Both the position numbers and the translations under genes were made by a program. A stretch of DNA of 64,000 bases from Gilvimarinus chinensis DSM 19667 (lineage in GTDB: Bacteria; Pseudomonadota; Gammaproteobacteria; Pseudomonadales; Cellvibrionaceae). The stretch covers positions 186,001 through 250,000 of the forward strand of contig NZ_KB898711.1 of NCBI RefSeq assembly GCF_000377745.1. The letters run 5' to 3'. Below, piece after piece: positions 37,101 to 44,321 of this stretch (positions within the stretch are counted from its first letter, which is position 1; the number at the start of each line of letters is the position of its first letter). The notes beneath the pieces were generated by a model, which saw nothing but the letters and a program-made list of their open reading frames with translations, had not been told where the DNA came from and ran no database searches.

Positions 37101-37315
37101 ATGATCCACGAATACAGAGCTTTTTCGTAATCCACTAGCGGCAGAGAACTCGGTAAAGGCAGAGCGGATGCCCCGAGCTTGGCCGATTGTGTACAGTCAA
37201 CGGCCTCTAAGTCCACGTTTATGGAGCCGCCACTCATACTTTGAGAGGCAAGCACCGACAAGGGCGCAAGCACAAAAGTAACGAATATCAGCAGAAGAGT
37301 TCGACAAAGCATCAC
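34145..37315 (-). CDS. Large secreted hexahaem c-type cytochrome
   Basis: This 1056-residue protein has a signal peptide (MMLCRTLLLIFVTFVLAPL, cleavage near VLA-SQ). It has six CxxCH haem motifs: C236-H240 (CLRCH), C396-H400 (CIGCH), C484-H488 (CLSCH), C547-H551 (CMVCH), C631-H635 (CGTCH) and C690-H694 (CQDCH). The N-terminal 230 and C-terminal 360 residues carry no haem and are unrecognised; the C-terminal part reads as beta-rich with Cys in CGHPNNKPAGC. There is no lipobox and no obvious membrane anchor. No partner quinol oxidase, porin or maturation gene is adjacent. It could act in periplasmic electron transfer or as an oxidoreductase; I cannot assign a substrate. Confidence 0.87.
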   Translation of the reverse strand: MMLCRTLLLIFVTFVLAPLSVLASQSMSGGSINVDLEAVDCTQSAKLGASALPLPSSLPLVDYEKALYSWIIDRKYAELGWCHDKEVRDTGPFINGQYHGTHPAVLIYYSPEIMTWLLERERDRHAEIPDGAIIIKEMYGAPAQIYRDIRRLKSSEEYESIRLQQLADWTVMVKDSGASHDGWFWGSVSAPTIVNGKLQTKSEAINAQLDTRENNDKNNSYVANNGVRLSGFGMPCLRCHASADNELTFSSLRNINGFDANGDPLRFLDDNSWRNASHFSNYPLSLLLQDPELKAVFDIPLQQLTWSTQEKIRRAQADASFNEHDRDAMVDTVASAGATGFSKNAPNDYVNSAFLQTFPQIPELKLSQVKKFPQQWLDHVVQKTGKPREYVTSDNCIGCHGGLSADTFGTAMFVAAGPGYGDGFDLSEYGEWRYSPMGLAGRDPIFHAQLESEMAILVEDAKHPEDSGLKGPLKETQQAVTNTCLSCHGAMGQRQLTMDAHQNSGLDKNFDTDYFYYTEQLSKAEKTSEKEKQYQKYGALAREGISCMVCHRIDAPNSQAVSSWMPPKGWVNAHTADKELAYLLFHNSTGRFNTAPADTLYGPFAVAKKPMEHALNLTPTKSDFIKKSELCGTCHTINLPNIGSTDTHLPVLQAAETNPVFSEYPHSIEQATFLEWQNSAFARGDNAQSCQDCHMPSGFTNDDINIEQLITKIATIEDNRYPEADHGLPNAELDVPLRKEYKRHTHVGLNAFLLSMFKQFQPVLGVAPQSYMTGASNLGIDVALDSMKRQAREATVAMTIDRLEFEANHLVVDVTAKNKVGHRFPSGVAFRRGFIELLVKDGDQLIWSSGRTNDAGVIIDHSGKPLPTEFLPDGTCGHPNNKPAGCYQAHHQVITSDQQVQIYEELNRDRAQAFTTSFVHRVHVVKDNRLLPDGWRSSSYFKPQGEVMTQFMEATDPHFVADDPDYRDQGMGFVGKDSLQYRIPLADHYRDKPLTVTATMYYQAIPPYWLKQRFDLAPEGEATQRLHYLASRLDLNETVLEQWKFKLNTAEARVTP

Positions 37316-37370
37316 AGTGACTCCATGTTATCGGGCTTTAAACCCGCTTTTCCTTAGGGAGATTCACTGA

Positions 37371-37422
37371 GTGTAATCGAAAGAACGAGAAAAAACGTTA
37401 TCCTGTAATCGAGTGTAATGAG
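37371..37422 (-). promoter_or_regulatory. Triple TGTAATcGA-type repeat upstream of the cytochrome gene
   Basis: Three similar elements precede the cytochrome start: GTGTAATCGA (37371-37380), CTGTAATCGA (37403-37412) and GTGTAATGAG (37413-37422). Spacings are 32 and 10 bases. They lie within 110 bases of the start codon and may be regulator half-sites. Confidence 0.4.
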
Positions 37423-37460
37423 CTTCTTAATTTGAAATTGGCATCTCTGTAGCTGAAATA

Positions 37461-37492
37461 CTTACCCGTTACAAAAAAACATAACGGGTAAG
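37461..37492. repeat. Perfect inverted repeat with A-rich loop
   Basis: CTTACCCGTTA (37461-37471) and TAACGGGTAAG (37482-37492) are perfect 11-bp arms around CAAAAAAACA. It lies between the dUTPase and cytochrome genes. There is no T run outside the stem on either strand. Confidence 0.55.
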
Positions 37493-37548
37493 CGATACAT
37501 CCGCTCATCGAAGGTGATGCTTTAAAATGGTTCTTACAGCGCTCGAAT

Positions 37549-38178
37549 TTACTTGGCGTACCGCTGCGCAAGCGCCTGATACACCGCCTGGGAAAAACCC
37601 TCTGCAGCAGCATCCAATGTGTCTACCACTTCAACCAAGTGCTCATTATCTTCGCGCCCGTCAAACCACTGTTTGCGGTAGCTGCCATCTTTATAGCCGT
37701 TATCCTGACGGAAAAAATTAAGTACGTTTTTGCCTACATATCGGCGGTACAATTCAGCATAACTCATATCCACGCCCGCCATTAAACGGCCGAACAACTG
37801 CAAATGGAATTGCTTGTCGGCCAAAGTAGCGGCGGTGAACGCTTCAACATCCACACGAAAGTCCGCTTCATCGGTGGCGATGGTTAAGGTGCTGGCCACT
37901 TGCTCGGCGATATCGTCCGCGCTGGCGCCAGATTCGAGCAAAATACTCAAACCAAAATGCCAAATATCCACTAATTCCAAGGCCACTTGCTCGGTATCGG
38001 GGCTTTGGTGCTTCCACCATTTCCAGCCGTAGTGGTCCATCAACTCGCCGCATTCAATCCAAATAGCCCGGTACCAGGCGTTGCCCTGCTCACGCCACTG
38101 GGGATGCACTTTACTGTTCATGTCGTCCTGCAATTGCAGCATGGTGCGGGTTTGTTGCTTGATGGTTTCCAATGACAC
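37549..38178 (-). CDS. Dimeric (all-alpha) dUTP diphosphatase
   Basis: This 209-residue protein belongs to the all-alpha NTP pyrophosphatase (dUTPase_2) group, which hydrolyses dUTP to dUMP. Metal-binding acids are E42 and E45 in IECGELMDHYGWKWWK and E68 and D71 in ELVDIWHF, and the KNVLNFFRQDNGYKDGSY region matches the family's nucleotide-binding part. It is not related to the trimeric Dut. It lies 27 bases downstream of tatD on the same strand. With tmk nearby it suggests pyrimidine deoxynucleotide management. Confidence 0.88.
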   Translation of the reverse strand: MSLETIKQQTRTMLQLQDDMNSKVHPQWREQGNAWYRAIWIECGELMDHYGWKWWKHQSPDTEQVALELVDIWHFGLSILLESGASADDIAEQVASTLTIATDEADFRVDVEAFTAATLADKQFHLQLFGRLMAGVDMSYAELYRRYVGKNVLNFFRQDNGYKDGSYRKQWFDGREDNEHLVEVVDTLDAAAEGFSQAVYQALAQRYAK

Positions 38179-38205
38179 GGGGCGATCCTCGATCGGTATT
38201 AAAAT

Positions 38206-38997
38206 TTATTGGGGGCGATGCTGTTGCGCGCGGGAGAATAAGCGGTAGAAATTCTCGGTGGTGATTGCCGCTAATTCATCAAAGCTGATGCCTTTCAAAT
38301 CGGCAATAAACTGCGCAACTTCATACACGTTTTTAGGCTCGTTGGGTTTACCGCGATAGGGCACGGGTGCTAAGTAGGGTGAATCGGTTTCCACCAACAG
38401 TCTATCCAACGGCATTTTGCGAGCAACGTCTTGCAGCTCTTTGGCATTTTTAAAAGTGACAATGCCGGACAGCGAAATGTAGTAATTCATATCCATCGCC
38501 GCCTGAGCCATTTCCCAGCTCTCGGTAAAGCAATGCAGCACACCGGCATGTTCGGGGTTGCCATGGGCCTTGATTAAATCCAGGGTATCCTGCCGCGCCT
38601 CGCGAGTGTGCACCACCACGGGCAAACCCTCCTGCCCCGCTACCTCAAGGTGTAAGGCAAAGCTTTGCTTTTGCTCCTCTACCGAGTCGGTTTCGTGGTA
38701 ATAGTCCAAACCCGTTTCGCCAATGGCGACCACTTTATCGCGCTTTGCCCAGGCTGTAAGTTGGTCTCGGGTAGCGGTGCCGGCACTGACATCGCAAGGG
38801 TGCACACCCACCGATGCCAGCACGGTGGGGTTTTGTTGGGCGATATCCAATACCGTTTCAACATTATCCAGACTGATACTGATGCACAGCATCTGTCCAA
38901 TGCCGCGCTCGTGGGCAGCGTCTAAGGCGCCCTGAAGTTTGCCATCGTAGGGCTCAAGTTTGAGACGATCGAGATGGCAATGGGAATCCACTAGCAT
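38206..38997 (-). CDS. TatD-family metal-dependent hydrolase
   Basis: This 263-residue TIM-barrel DNase-like protein resembles YcfH. Metal ligands are H6 and H8 in DSHCHLD, E94 in AIGETGLDYY, H130 in VVVHTREA, H155 in VLHCFTES and D205 in VETDSPYLAP. It probably works as a 3'-5' exonuclease or deoxyribonuclease. It follows the pilZ-like gene on the same strand, matching the holB-pilZ-tatD order of Pseudomonas, though here a transglycosylase gene sits between holB and pilZ. Confidence 0.94.
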   Translation of the reverse strand: MLVDSHCHLDRLKLEPYDGKLQGALDAAHERGIGQMLCISISLDNVETVLDIAQQNPTVLASVGVHPCDVSAGTATRDQLTAWAKRDKVVAIGETGLDYYHETDSVEEQKQSFALHLEVAGQEGLPVVVHTREARQDTLDLIKAHGNPEHAGVLHCFTESWEMAQAAMDMNYYISLSGIVTFKNAKELQDVARKMPLDRLLVETDSPYLAPVPYRGKPNEPKNVYEVAQFIADLKGISFDELAAITTENFYRLFSRAQQHRPQ

Positions 38998-39036
38998 AAT
39001 CTTGCCATTAGGTTGGTGCGTGAGAGTGGCGGCCGG

Positions 39037-39387
39037 TTACATGGTGTGAGTCGGGCGATCCGACTCCAGCGACCCGGCCAGATAGTTTTCAATTTTGGTG
39101 ACAGCAGTGTTGTCTTCATCGGTAAACTGTACGCCGATACCGGCAGCACGGTTGCCCTGGGCCCCCTTAGGGGTTACCCACACCACTTTACCCGCCACCG
39201 GAATTTTCTCTGGTTCATCCATCAGATTGAGCAGCATAAACACTTCATCCCCCAGCTTATAGGGCTTGCCGGTGGGGATAAACAAACCGCCGTTTTGCAC
39301 AAAGGGCATGTACGCGGCATAGAGCACCGCCTTGTCCTTAATGGTCAGCGAAAGTATGCCGTTACGGGCGCCGCCAAGTGCTTGCAT
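39037..39387 (-). CDS. pilZ: PilZ-domain protein of the type IV pilus PilZ type
   Basis: This protein of about 116 residues has a PilZ fold (GILSLTIKDKAVLYAAYMPF, GGLFIPTGKPYKLGDEV, PVAGKVVWVTPKGAQGNRAAGIGVQF). The original PilZ lacks the RxxxR c-di-GMP motif; none is seen here either, so it is probably a non-binding adaptor needed for pilus assembly. I prefer the ATG at 39387 over a TTG three codons upstream. Its position next to tatD and close to holB is the classical one for pilZ. Confidence 0.88.
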   Translation of the reverse strand: MQALGGARNGILSLTIKDKAVLYAAYMPFVQNGGLFIPTGKPYKLGDEVFMLLNLMDEPEKIPVAGKVVWVTPKGAQGNRAAGIGVQFTDEDNTAVTKIENYLAGSLESDRPTHTM

Positions 39388-39451
39388 AGGTGTCAATCCG
39401 ATGTGAATGTGGCCGTTAACAGTAATGGATAAGCGTTATAGTGTCCAGCGA

Positions 39452-40495
39452 TCAGGGCTTGACCGCGTCAGAGAGCAAACCAATGGAAAGCGCATACTTA
39501 AACGCCGGGTTGTAACTCATGATGGTGCAAAAGTTGCGATAGACAATATACGCCTGGTTGTCGCCTTTATCCGCCAGTACTAAAGCCGCCGGAATGGATA
39601 CATCCGGTAAGTCCGAGCCATCGGCGCGGCGCACGCCCAGCTTTTGCCAGTCGCGCAAATCACGCCACACCCCCAGACTCTTGAAGCGCTTGCAGTCCGC
39701 ATCCGGGGTCAAGCCTTCGCTTTGTTCAGCGGGCAAGTTTTGCTCACCGCCGTCAGGTAATTGAACCGCACGCCCCCAGGTTTGGTCAGCGCGCCAACCA
39801 CGTACTTGGAAATAGTGGGCGATAGAAGCAAACACATCCGCTTCGTTATCCCAGATGTCTTTTTTGCCGTCGCCGTCAAAATCTTGCGCGTAGGCCAGGT
39901 AGCTGTCGGGCATAAACTGCGGTTGCCCCATGGCCCCGGCCCAAGAGCTTTTCATCAGGTCGTAGGTGGGGAAGCCGGTGTCCATCATGTCCAGAGCCGA
40001 GAGAAACTGCTTACGAAAGTAAGCGCCGCGGCGTTTATCGTAGGCCAGCGTTGCCAGCACATTAAACATCGACTCTTTCAACTTAAACGTGCCGTAGTTG
40101 GTTTCCATACCCCAGATCGCCACAATAAAACGCGGCTGCACCCCGTAACGCTCGGCCACCTGCTGTAAAACGTCCTGGTGTTCTCGCATCAGCTTGCGAC
40201 CGGATTCTTTTTTCCAGTCGCTTAAGCGCCGACCCAGATACATATCGTAGGTTTCTACCACCTCAGCTTGCGAGCGGTCTTGTTTGATCACACGCTTAAC
40301 AGGGGGGGTAATCTCCGAAAACGCCTGATCGACCGTAGCCTGGCTGATGCCCTTAGCCAAAGCCTCACTTTTTAGCTCGTCTAACCACTGGTAAAAAGCC
40401 GCATCGTCATCACTCTGCTCGGCATGGGCAGCACCGACAAGCAACACTAACACTGAAAAATATTTAATAACGGCGCGGGTTAAAGAATACATCAT
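39452..40495 (-). CDS. Lytic murein transglycosylase, MltB/SLT_2 family
   Basis: This 347-residue enzyme cuts peptidoglycan glycan strands to 1,6-anhydromuropeptides. It has a signal peptide (cleavage after AAHA, residue 25) without a lipobox, so it is soluble in the periplasm, unlike lipoprotein MltB. The catalytic glutamate is E131 in IWGMETNYG. QFMPDSYLAYAQDFDGDGKKDIW is the characteristic SLT_2 motif. It begins 12 bases after holB and is probably co-transcribed, and it interrupts the usual holB-pilZ neighbourhood. Confidence 0.92.
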   Translation of the reverse strand: MMYSLTRAVIKYFSVLVLLVGAAHAEQSDDDAAFYQWLDELKSEALAKGISQATVDQAFSEITPPVKRVIKQDRSQAEVVETYDMYLGRRLSDWKKESGRKLMREHQDVLQQVAERYGVQPRFIVAIWGMETNYGTFKLKESMFNVLATLAYDKRRGAYFRKQFLSALDMMDTGFPTYDLMKSSWAGAMGQPQFMPDSYLAYAQDFDGDGKKDIWDNEADVFASIAHYFQVRGWRADQTWGRAVQLPDGGEQNLPAEQSEGLTPDADCKRFKSLGVWRDLRDWQKLGVRRADGSDLPDVSIPAALVLADKGDNQAYIVYRNFCTIMSYNPAFKYALSIGLLSDAVKP

Positions 40496-40507
40496 GACTC
40501 ATTCCGG

Positions 40508-41509
40508 TTAGGCTCGGCGCTTTATCAGAACACCCCAATCCAGCAGGATTTCTTCAAGCAACAACTGTTTATTCGGGTTGGCACCACTGGCCAGGCGTTT
40601 TTTACAATCTAACAACTTTTCTTGGTACCGATGCAACAGGTTTGGCTGCACGGCCTTTAGTACTTCGGCCGCACCAGCGTCCAATTGCTGCATGGGTGCC
40701 ACAGGCACTCCCAATTGCCAGCGGGCCAAATCGTGCAGCCAGCCAATCAGCCAATTCACCGAGGCGGCTGCATCCCCCCCTTGCCACTTTGCCGCTAAGG
40801 CAATGGCGTCGGTTTGACCCAGGCTTAATTGCAGCAAGTCATCCTGCCACTGCCTACGAGTGTCCAGTTCATCACCCTGCATTAAATTTCGCGCCGCCAA
40901 AGGCGCGCCTCGGGCGATATCCAACAACTCTTTGGCATTGTAATCGGTGCCGGACACCAGCGGTGTGAGCCAGTGCAGGCTTTGCTCGGCAGGAGGAATG
41001 GCCAGAGTACGAATTTGGCAACGGCTGCGAATAGTGGGTAAAACCTCACTGGGCGAATCGCTGACCAGCAATAACAAGGTCCGTGCGGCTGGCTCTTCCA
41101 GAGTTTTCAACAGCGCATTAGCAGCATTAATATTCATGGCCTCGGCCGGTTGCAAAATAACCACTTTATAGCCGGACTGCTGCGCCGTTTTTCCTTGTGT
41201 TTCTGCAAGTCGGCGCACATCGTCTACGCGAATGGCTTTACCGGCCTCTTCTGGCTCAACCACGACAAAATCCGGGTGAGTACCGGCGCGATTTAACTCG
41301 CAAGATTTGCACTGCCCGCAAGCGGACTCCGCACGCGGCGAACTACACAACAGAAACTGCGCCAACACACGGGCCAAATGCCTTTTGCCCAGCCCGGCAG
41401 GGCCGGCCAGCATAATGGCGTGGGGCAAACGATCATCCTGCAGTTGCTGGTAAAAGCTGCGCCAGATATTTTGCTGCCATGGATATGGCAAAGCGGGAAC
41501 ATCCATCAT
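40508..41509 (-). CDS. holB: DNA polymerase III subunit delta prime
   Basis: This 333-residue clamp-loader subunit has an N-terminal AAA+ domain with AGPAGLGKRHLA (K42) and zinc cysteines C55, C64, C67 and C70 (CGQCKSC). Other helicase-loader signatures are HPDFVVVEPEE, INAANALLKTLEEPA and RSRCQIR. An adjacent second ATG is equally possible as the start (codon 2). In related genomes tmk directly precedes holB, whereas here tmk lies beyond two plus-strand genes. Confidence 0.94.
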   Translation of the reverse strand: MMDVPALPYPWQQNIWRSFYQQLQDDRLPHAIMLAGPAGLGKRHLARVLAQFLLCSSPRAESACGQCKSCELNRAGTHPDFVVVEPEEAGKAIRVDDVRRLAETQGKTAQQSGYKVVILQPAEAMNINAANALLKTLEEPAARTLLLLVSDSPSEVLPTIRSRCQIRTLAIPPAEQSLHWLTPLVSGTDYNAKELLDIARGAPLAARNLMQGDELDTRRQWQDDLLQLSLGQTDAIALAAKWQGGDAAASVNWLIGWLHDLARWQLGVPVAPMQQLDAGAAEVLKAVQPNLLHRYQEKLLDCKKRLASGANPNKQLLLEEILLDWGVLIKRRA

Positions 41510-41602
41510 GAAATCAATCTACATCATTTTGTAAGCAGCTTACCAAGGCACCACCGCTTTTGCGATAATGCGCGGCTTTAATTTTTGTAACGGGGCAATT
41601 TT

Positions 41603-42235
41603 ATGCAGGCGGTAGATATTCTCTGGCAGGACGAACACCTGTTAGTGGTTAATAAACCATCAGGTTTATTGACGGTACCCGGTCGCGGCCCAGACAAACA
41701 GGATTGTTTAATCAATCGCCTGCTGGTCAGTCACCCCAATAGCCGCATCGTTCACCGCCTGGATCAGCCCACTTCGGGTCTTGTAATTGTGCCGCAAAGT
41801 TATGAGGCGCTAAAACACATCGGCCGCCAGTTTGAAACCCGCCAGGTCAGTAAACAATACGTTGCGGTAGTTGCGGGGCTGCTCGAACAAGACAATGGCG
41901 AAATTGAGCTACCGCTGATTTGCGACTGGCCCAACAGGCCGCGACAAATGGTAGACCATGAGAATGGCAAACACGCCCTCACCCGCTACCGGGCGCTGCA
42001 GCGCGACACCGAGCAGCAAACCACCCGAGTAGAGTTAACCCCAGTCACCGGGCGCTCCCACCAATTGCGGGTACATATGTTGTCGTTGGGCCATCCCATT
42101 GTGGGCGATACGCTTTACGCCCCCGATACCATAGCCGCCGCGTCTGAGCGTCTGTTACTGCACGCGCAATGGATTGAGTTCACCCACCCAACACACCAAA
42201 AACCGGTGTCAGTAGAATGCATTTCTAAGTTTTAA
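41603..42235 (+). CDS. rluA: RluA-family pseudouridine synthase
   Basis: This 210-residue enzyme isomerises uridine to pseudouridine in 23S rRNA position 746 and tRNA position 32 if it matches E. coli RluA. The catalytic aspartate is D54 in IVHRLDQPTSGLVI, and TPVTGRSHQLRVHM is the second signature. There is no S4 domain, as in RluA and unlike RluC/RluD. Length favours RluA, so I use that symbol with moderate certainty. It stands alone between holB and the TraF-like gene. Confidence 0.88.
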   Translation: MQAVDILWQDEHLLVVNKPSGLLTVPGRGPDKQDCLINRLLVSHPNSRIVHRLDQPTSGLVIVPQSYEALKHIGRQFETRQVSKQYVAVVAGLLEQDNGEIELPLICDWPNRPRQMVDHENGKHALTRYRALQRDTEQQTTRVELTPVTGRSHQLRVHMLSLGHPIVGDTLYAPDTIAAASERLLLHAQWIEFTHPTHQKPVSVECISKF

Positions 42236-42322
42236 CCCCTAACATTCACTATTCCCTGCCACTCCACTTTACCGTAGCATCGCACTCTTTTTTGAACTGC
42301 ATCACAAAATGGAGTACTGCGA

Positions 42323-43474
42323 ATGAAAAATAAACTGATTGCACTATTAATCGCCAGTGGCGCAACGGGAGCTTACGCCTCGGACAATAATGCCCGCACC
42401 GAGGGCAGAGCGGGAAGTGCCTATAGCACAGGCGATTTTATTGACGGCGCTCAACTTAACCCGAGCCTTGCGGCAAATTTTAAAGACGACGATGACTTTG
42501 CTTTTCATTTCAACTTTGGCGTCTTTGCTACAGACCCCGACGAGCTTATCGACAACGGCAGTGATTTAGTCGACCTTCTGGATGAGTACGAATACAACAA
42601 ACCCTTATACGAAGATGACGCTTATGAAATGATCCAGCTGCTGGATGATATTTCAGGCGCTAACGCCTATGTTAGCGGCGGGGCCAGCCTCGCCTTTGCG
42701 ATACCCAACAACACCCTCGCCGCCACTGTTTTTACCCGTGCGAATGTAAACGCCAGCATCGTTCCACTCATTGACGAAAGCGATTTTGACACCCTGGCCA
42801 CAAGCGCCGGCAATGAGTTTGACTCCTCCGACCTGAACTCCGAAGTAGCCATTCGCGGCTCTGTCATTACCGAGGTCGGCGTCGCTCTGGCCAAAGAAAT
42901 TAATATTACCGAAACTGGTCAATGGTTATGGGGCGTTACGCCTAAACAGGTCGAAGCAGAAACCTTTTTCTACATAGATAGCATTGGGGATTTCGATGAA
43001 GACAATATCGACGAAGACGAACAAAGTATCAGCGAGACCTTTTTCAATGTGGACGCCGGGGTAACCTATATTAACGGCAATCTACGCTACGCCATGGTAG
43101 TTAATAACTTGCTCGAACAAGAAGTTGAAAGCGTCGCGCTGGGCGAAAAACTATCAATCAAACCTCAAGCGATTGCCTCCGTAGGTTACTCACTGAACTG
43201 GGTCAACCTGGATGCATCTGTCGAGCTTAACAGTGCGAAGAATTACGCCTTGATTGATGACACTCAGATCGCTCGAGTGGGTGTTGAATTTGGCAGCCAT
43301 ACCTGGGCACGCTTGCGGTTAGGCTATAAAACCGATATCAAAAGCTCACTCGAAGATACCTTCAGCCTGGGGTTGGGCCTGGCACCTTTCGATGTGGTTA
43401 ACTTCGACTGGGCGTTGACCGCAGGAGATAAAAACACTTTCGGCACATCCCTACAACTAGGCTTTCGTTTTTAA
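42323..43474 (+). CDS. TraF-like outer-membrane beta-barrel protein
   Basis: This 383-residue protein has a signal peptide (cleavage near AYA-SD) and a barrel-like body ending in a terminal phenylalanine (LQLGFRF), an outer-membrane signature. NARTEGRAGSAYSTGDFIDG and the terminal region resemble the TraF_2 family, which is often misnamed conjugal transfer protein. It is acidic (clusters of Asp and Glu at about 55-60 and 225-240). No conjugation gene is near, so a plasmid role is unlikely. The function is unknown. It is convergent with tmk, with only five bases between them. Confidence 0.8.
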   Translation: MKNKLIALLIASGATGAYASDNNARTEGRAGSAYSTGDFIDGAQLNPSLAANFKDDDDFAFHFNFGVFATDPDELIDNGSDLVDLLDEYEYNKPLYEDDAYEMIQLLDDISGANAYVSGGASLAFAIPNNTLAATVFTRANVNASIVPLIDESDFDTLATSAGNEFDSSDLNSEVAIRGSVITEVGVALAKEINITETGQWLWGVTPKQVEAETFFYIDSIGDFDEDNIDEDEQSISETFFNVDAGVTYINGNLRYAMVVNNLLEQEVESVALGEKLSIKPQAIASVGYSLNWVNLDASVELNSAKNYALIDDTQIARVGVEFGSHTWARLRLGYKTDIKSSLEDTFSLGLGLAPFDVVNFDWALTAGDKNTFGTSLQLGFRF

Positions 43475-43479
43475 TGCGT

Positions 43480-44115
<636 letters not shown>

Positions 44116-44233
44116 CTATTACTTGATCTAACCGCAACGACAAGCCGCACGCTTGCGCTCATCCGTTTCGCCGAAGTCTACACAGACTCGCCCGCTAGCA
44201 CGACCGCTGCGTCACAAAAAAATCATCCAAAAC

Positions 44234-44277
44234 AACTTTACACCGTTAACTTAACAGTGATAACTTTACACCGTTAA
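44234..44277 (+). promoter_or_regulatory. Putative operator/promoter of the RND operon: direct and inverted CACYGTTAA sites
   Basis: The 16-base AACTTTACACCGTTAA occurs at 44234-44249 and again at 44262-44277. The half-site CACCGTTAA appears at 44241-44249 and 44269-44277, and inverted as TTAACAGTG at 44251-44259, giving a 9-1-9 palindrome with one mismatch. It lies 45 to 88 bases before the RND start. The TetR-family gene at the end of the operon is the natural candidate regulator. A possible -35 (TTTACA) overlaps the first copy. Confidence 0.65.
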
Positions 44278-44321
44278 GCGATCACCATCGTGGTCGCCAC
44301 AAGGAAAAGGAGGTACACGAC

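Noticed and set aside
42323-43474. Conjugation gene (TraF) as evidence for a mobile element
   Set aside because: The TraF-like name is a family misnomer for an outer-membrane barrel. No other transfer, integrase or relaxase gene is present.
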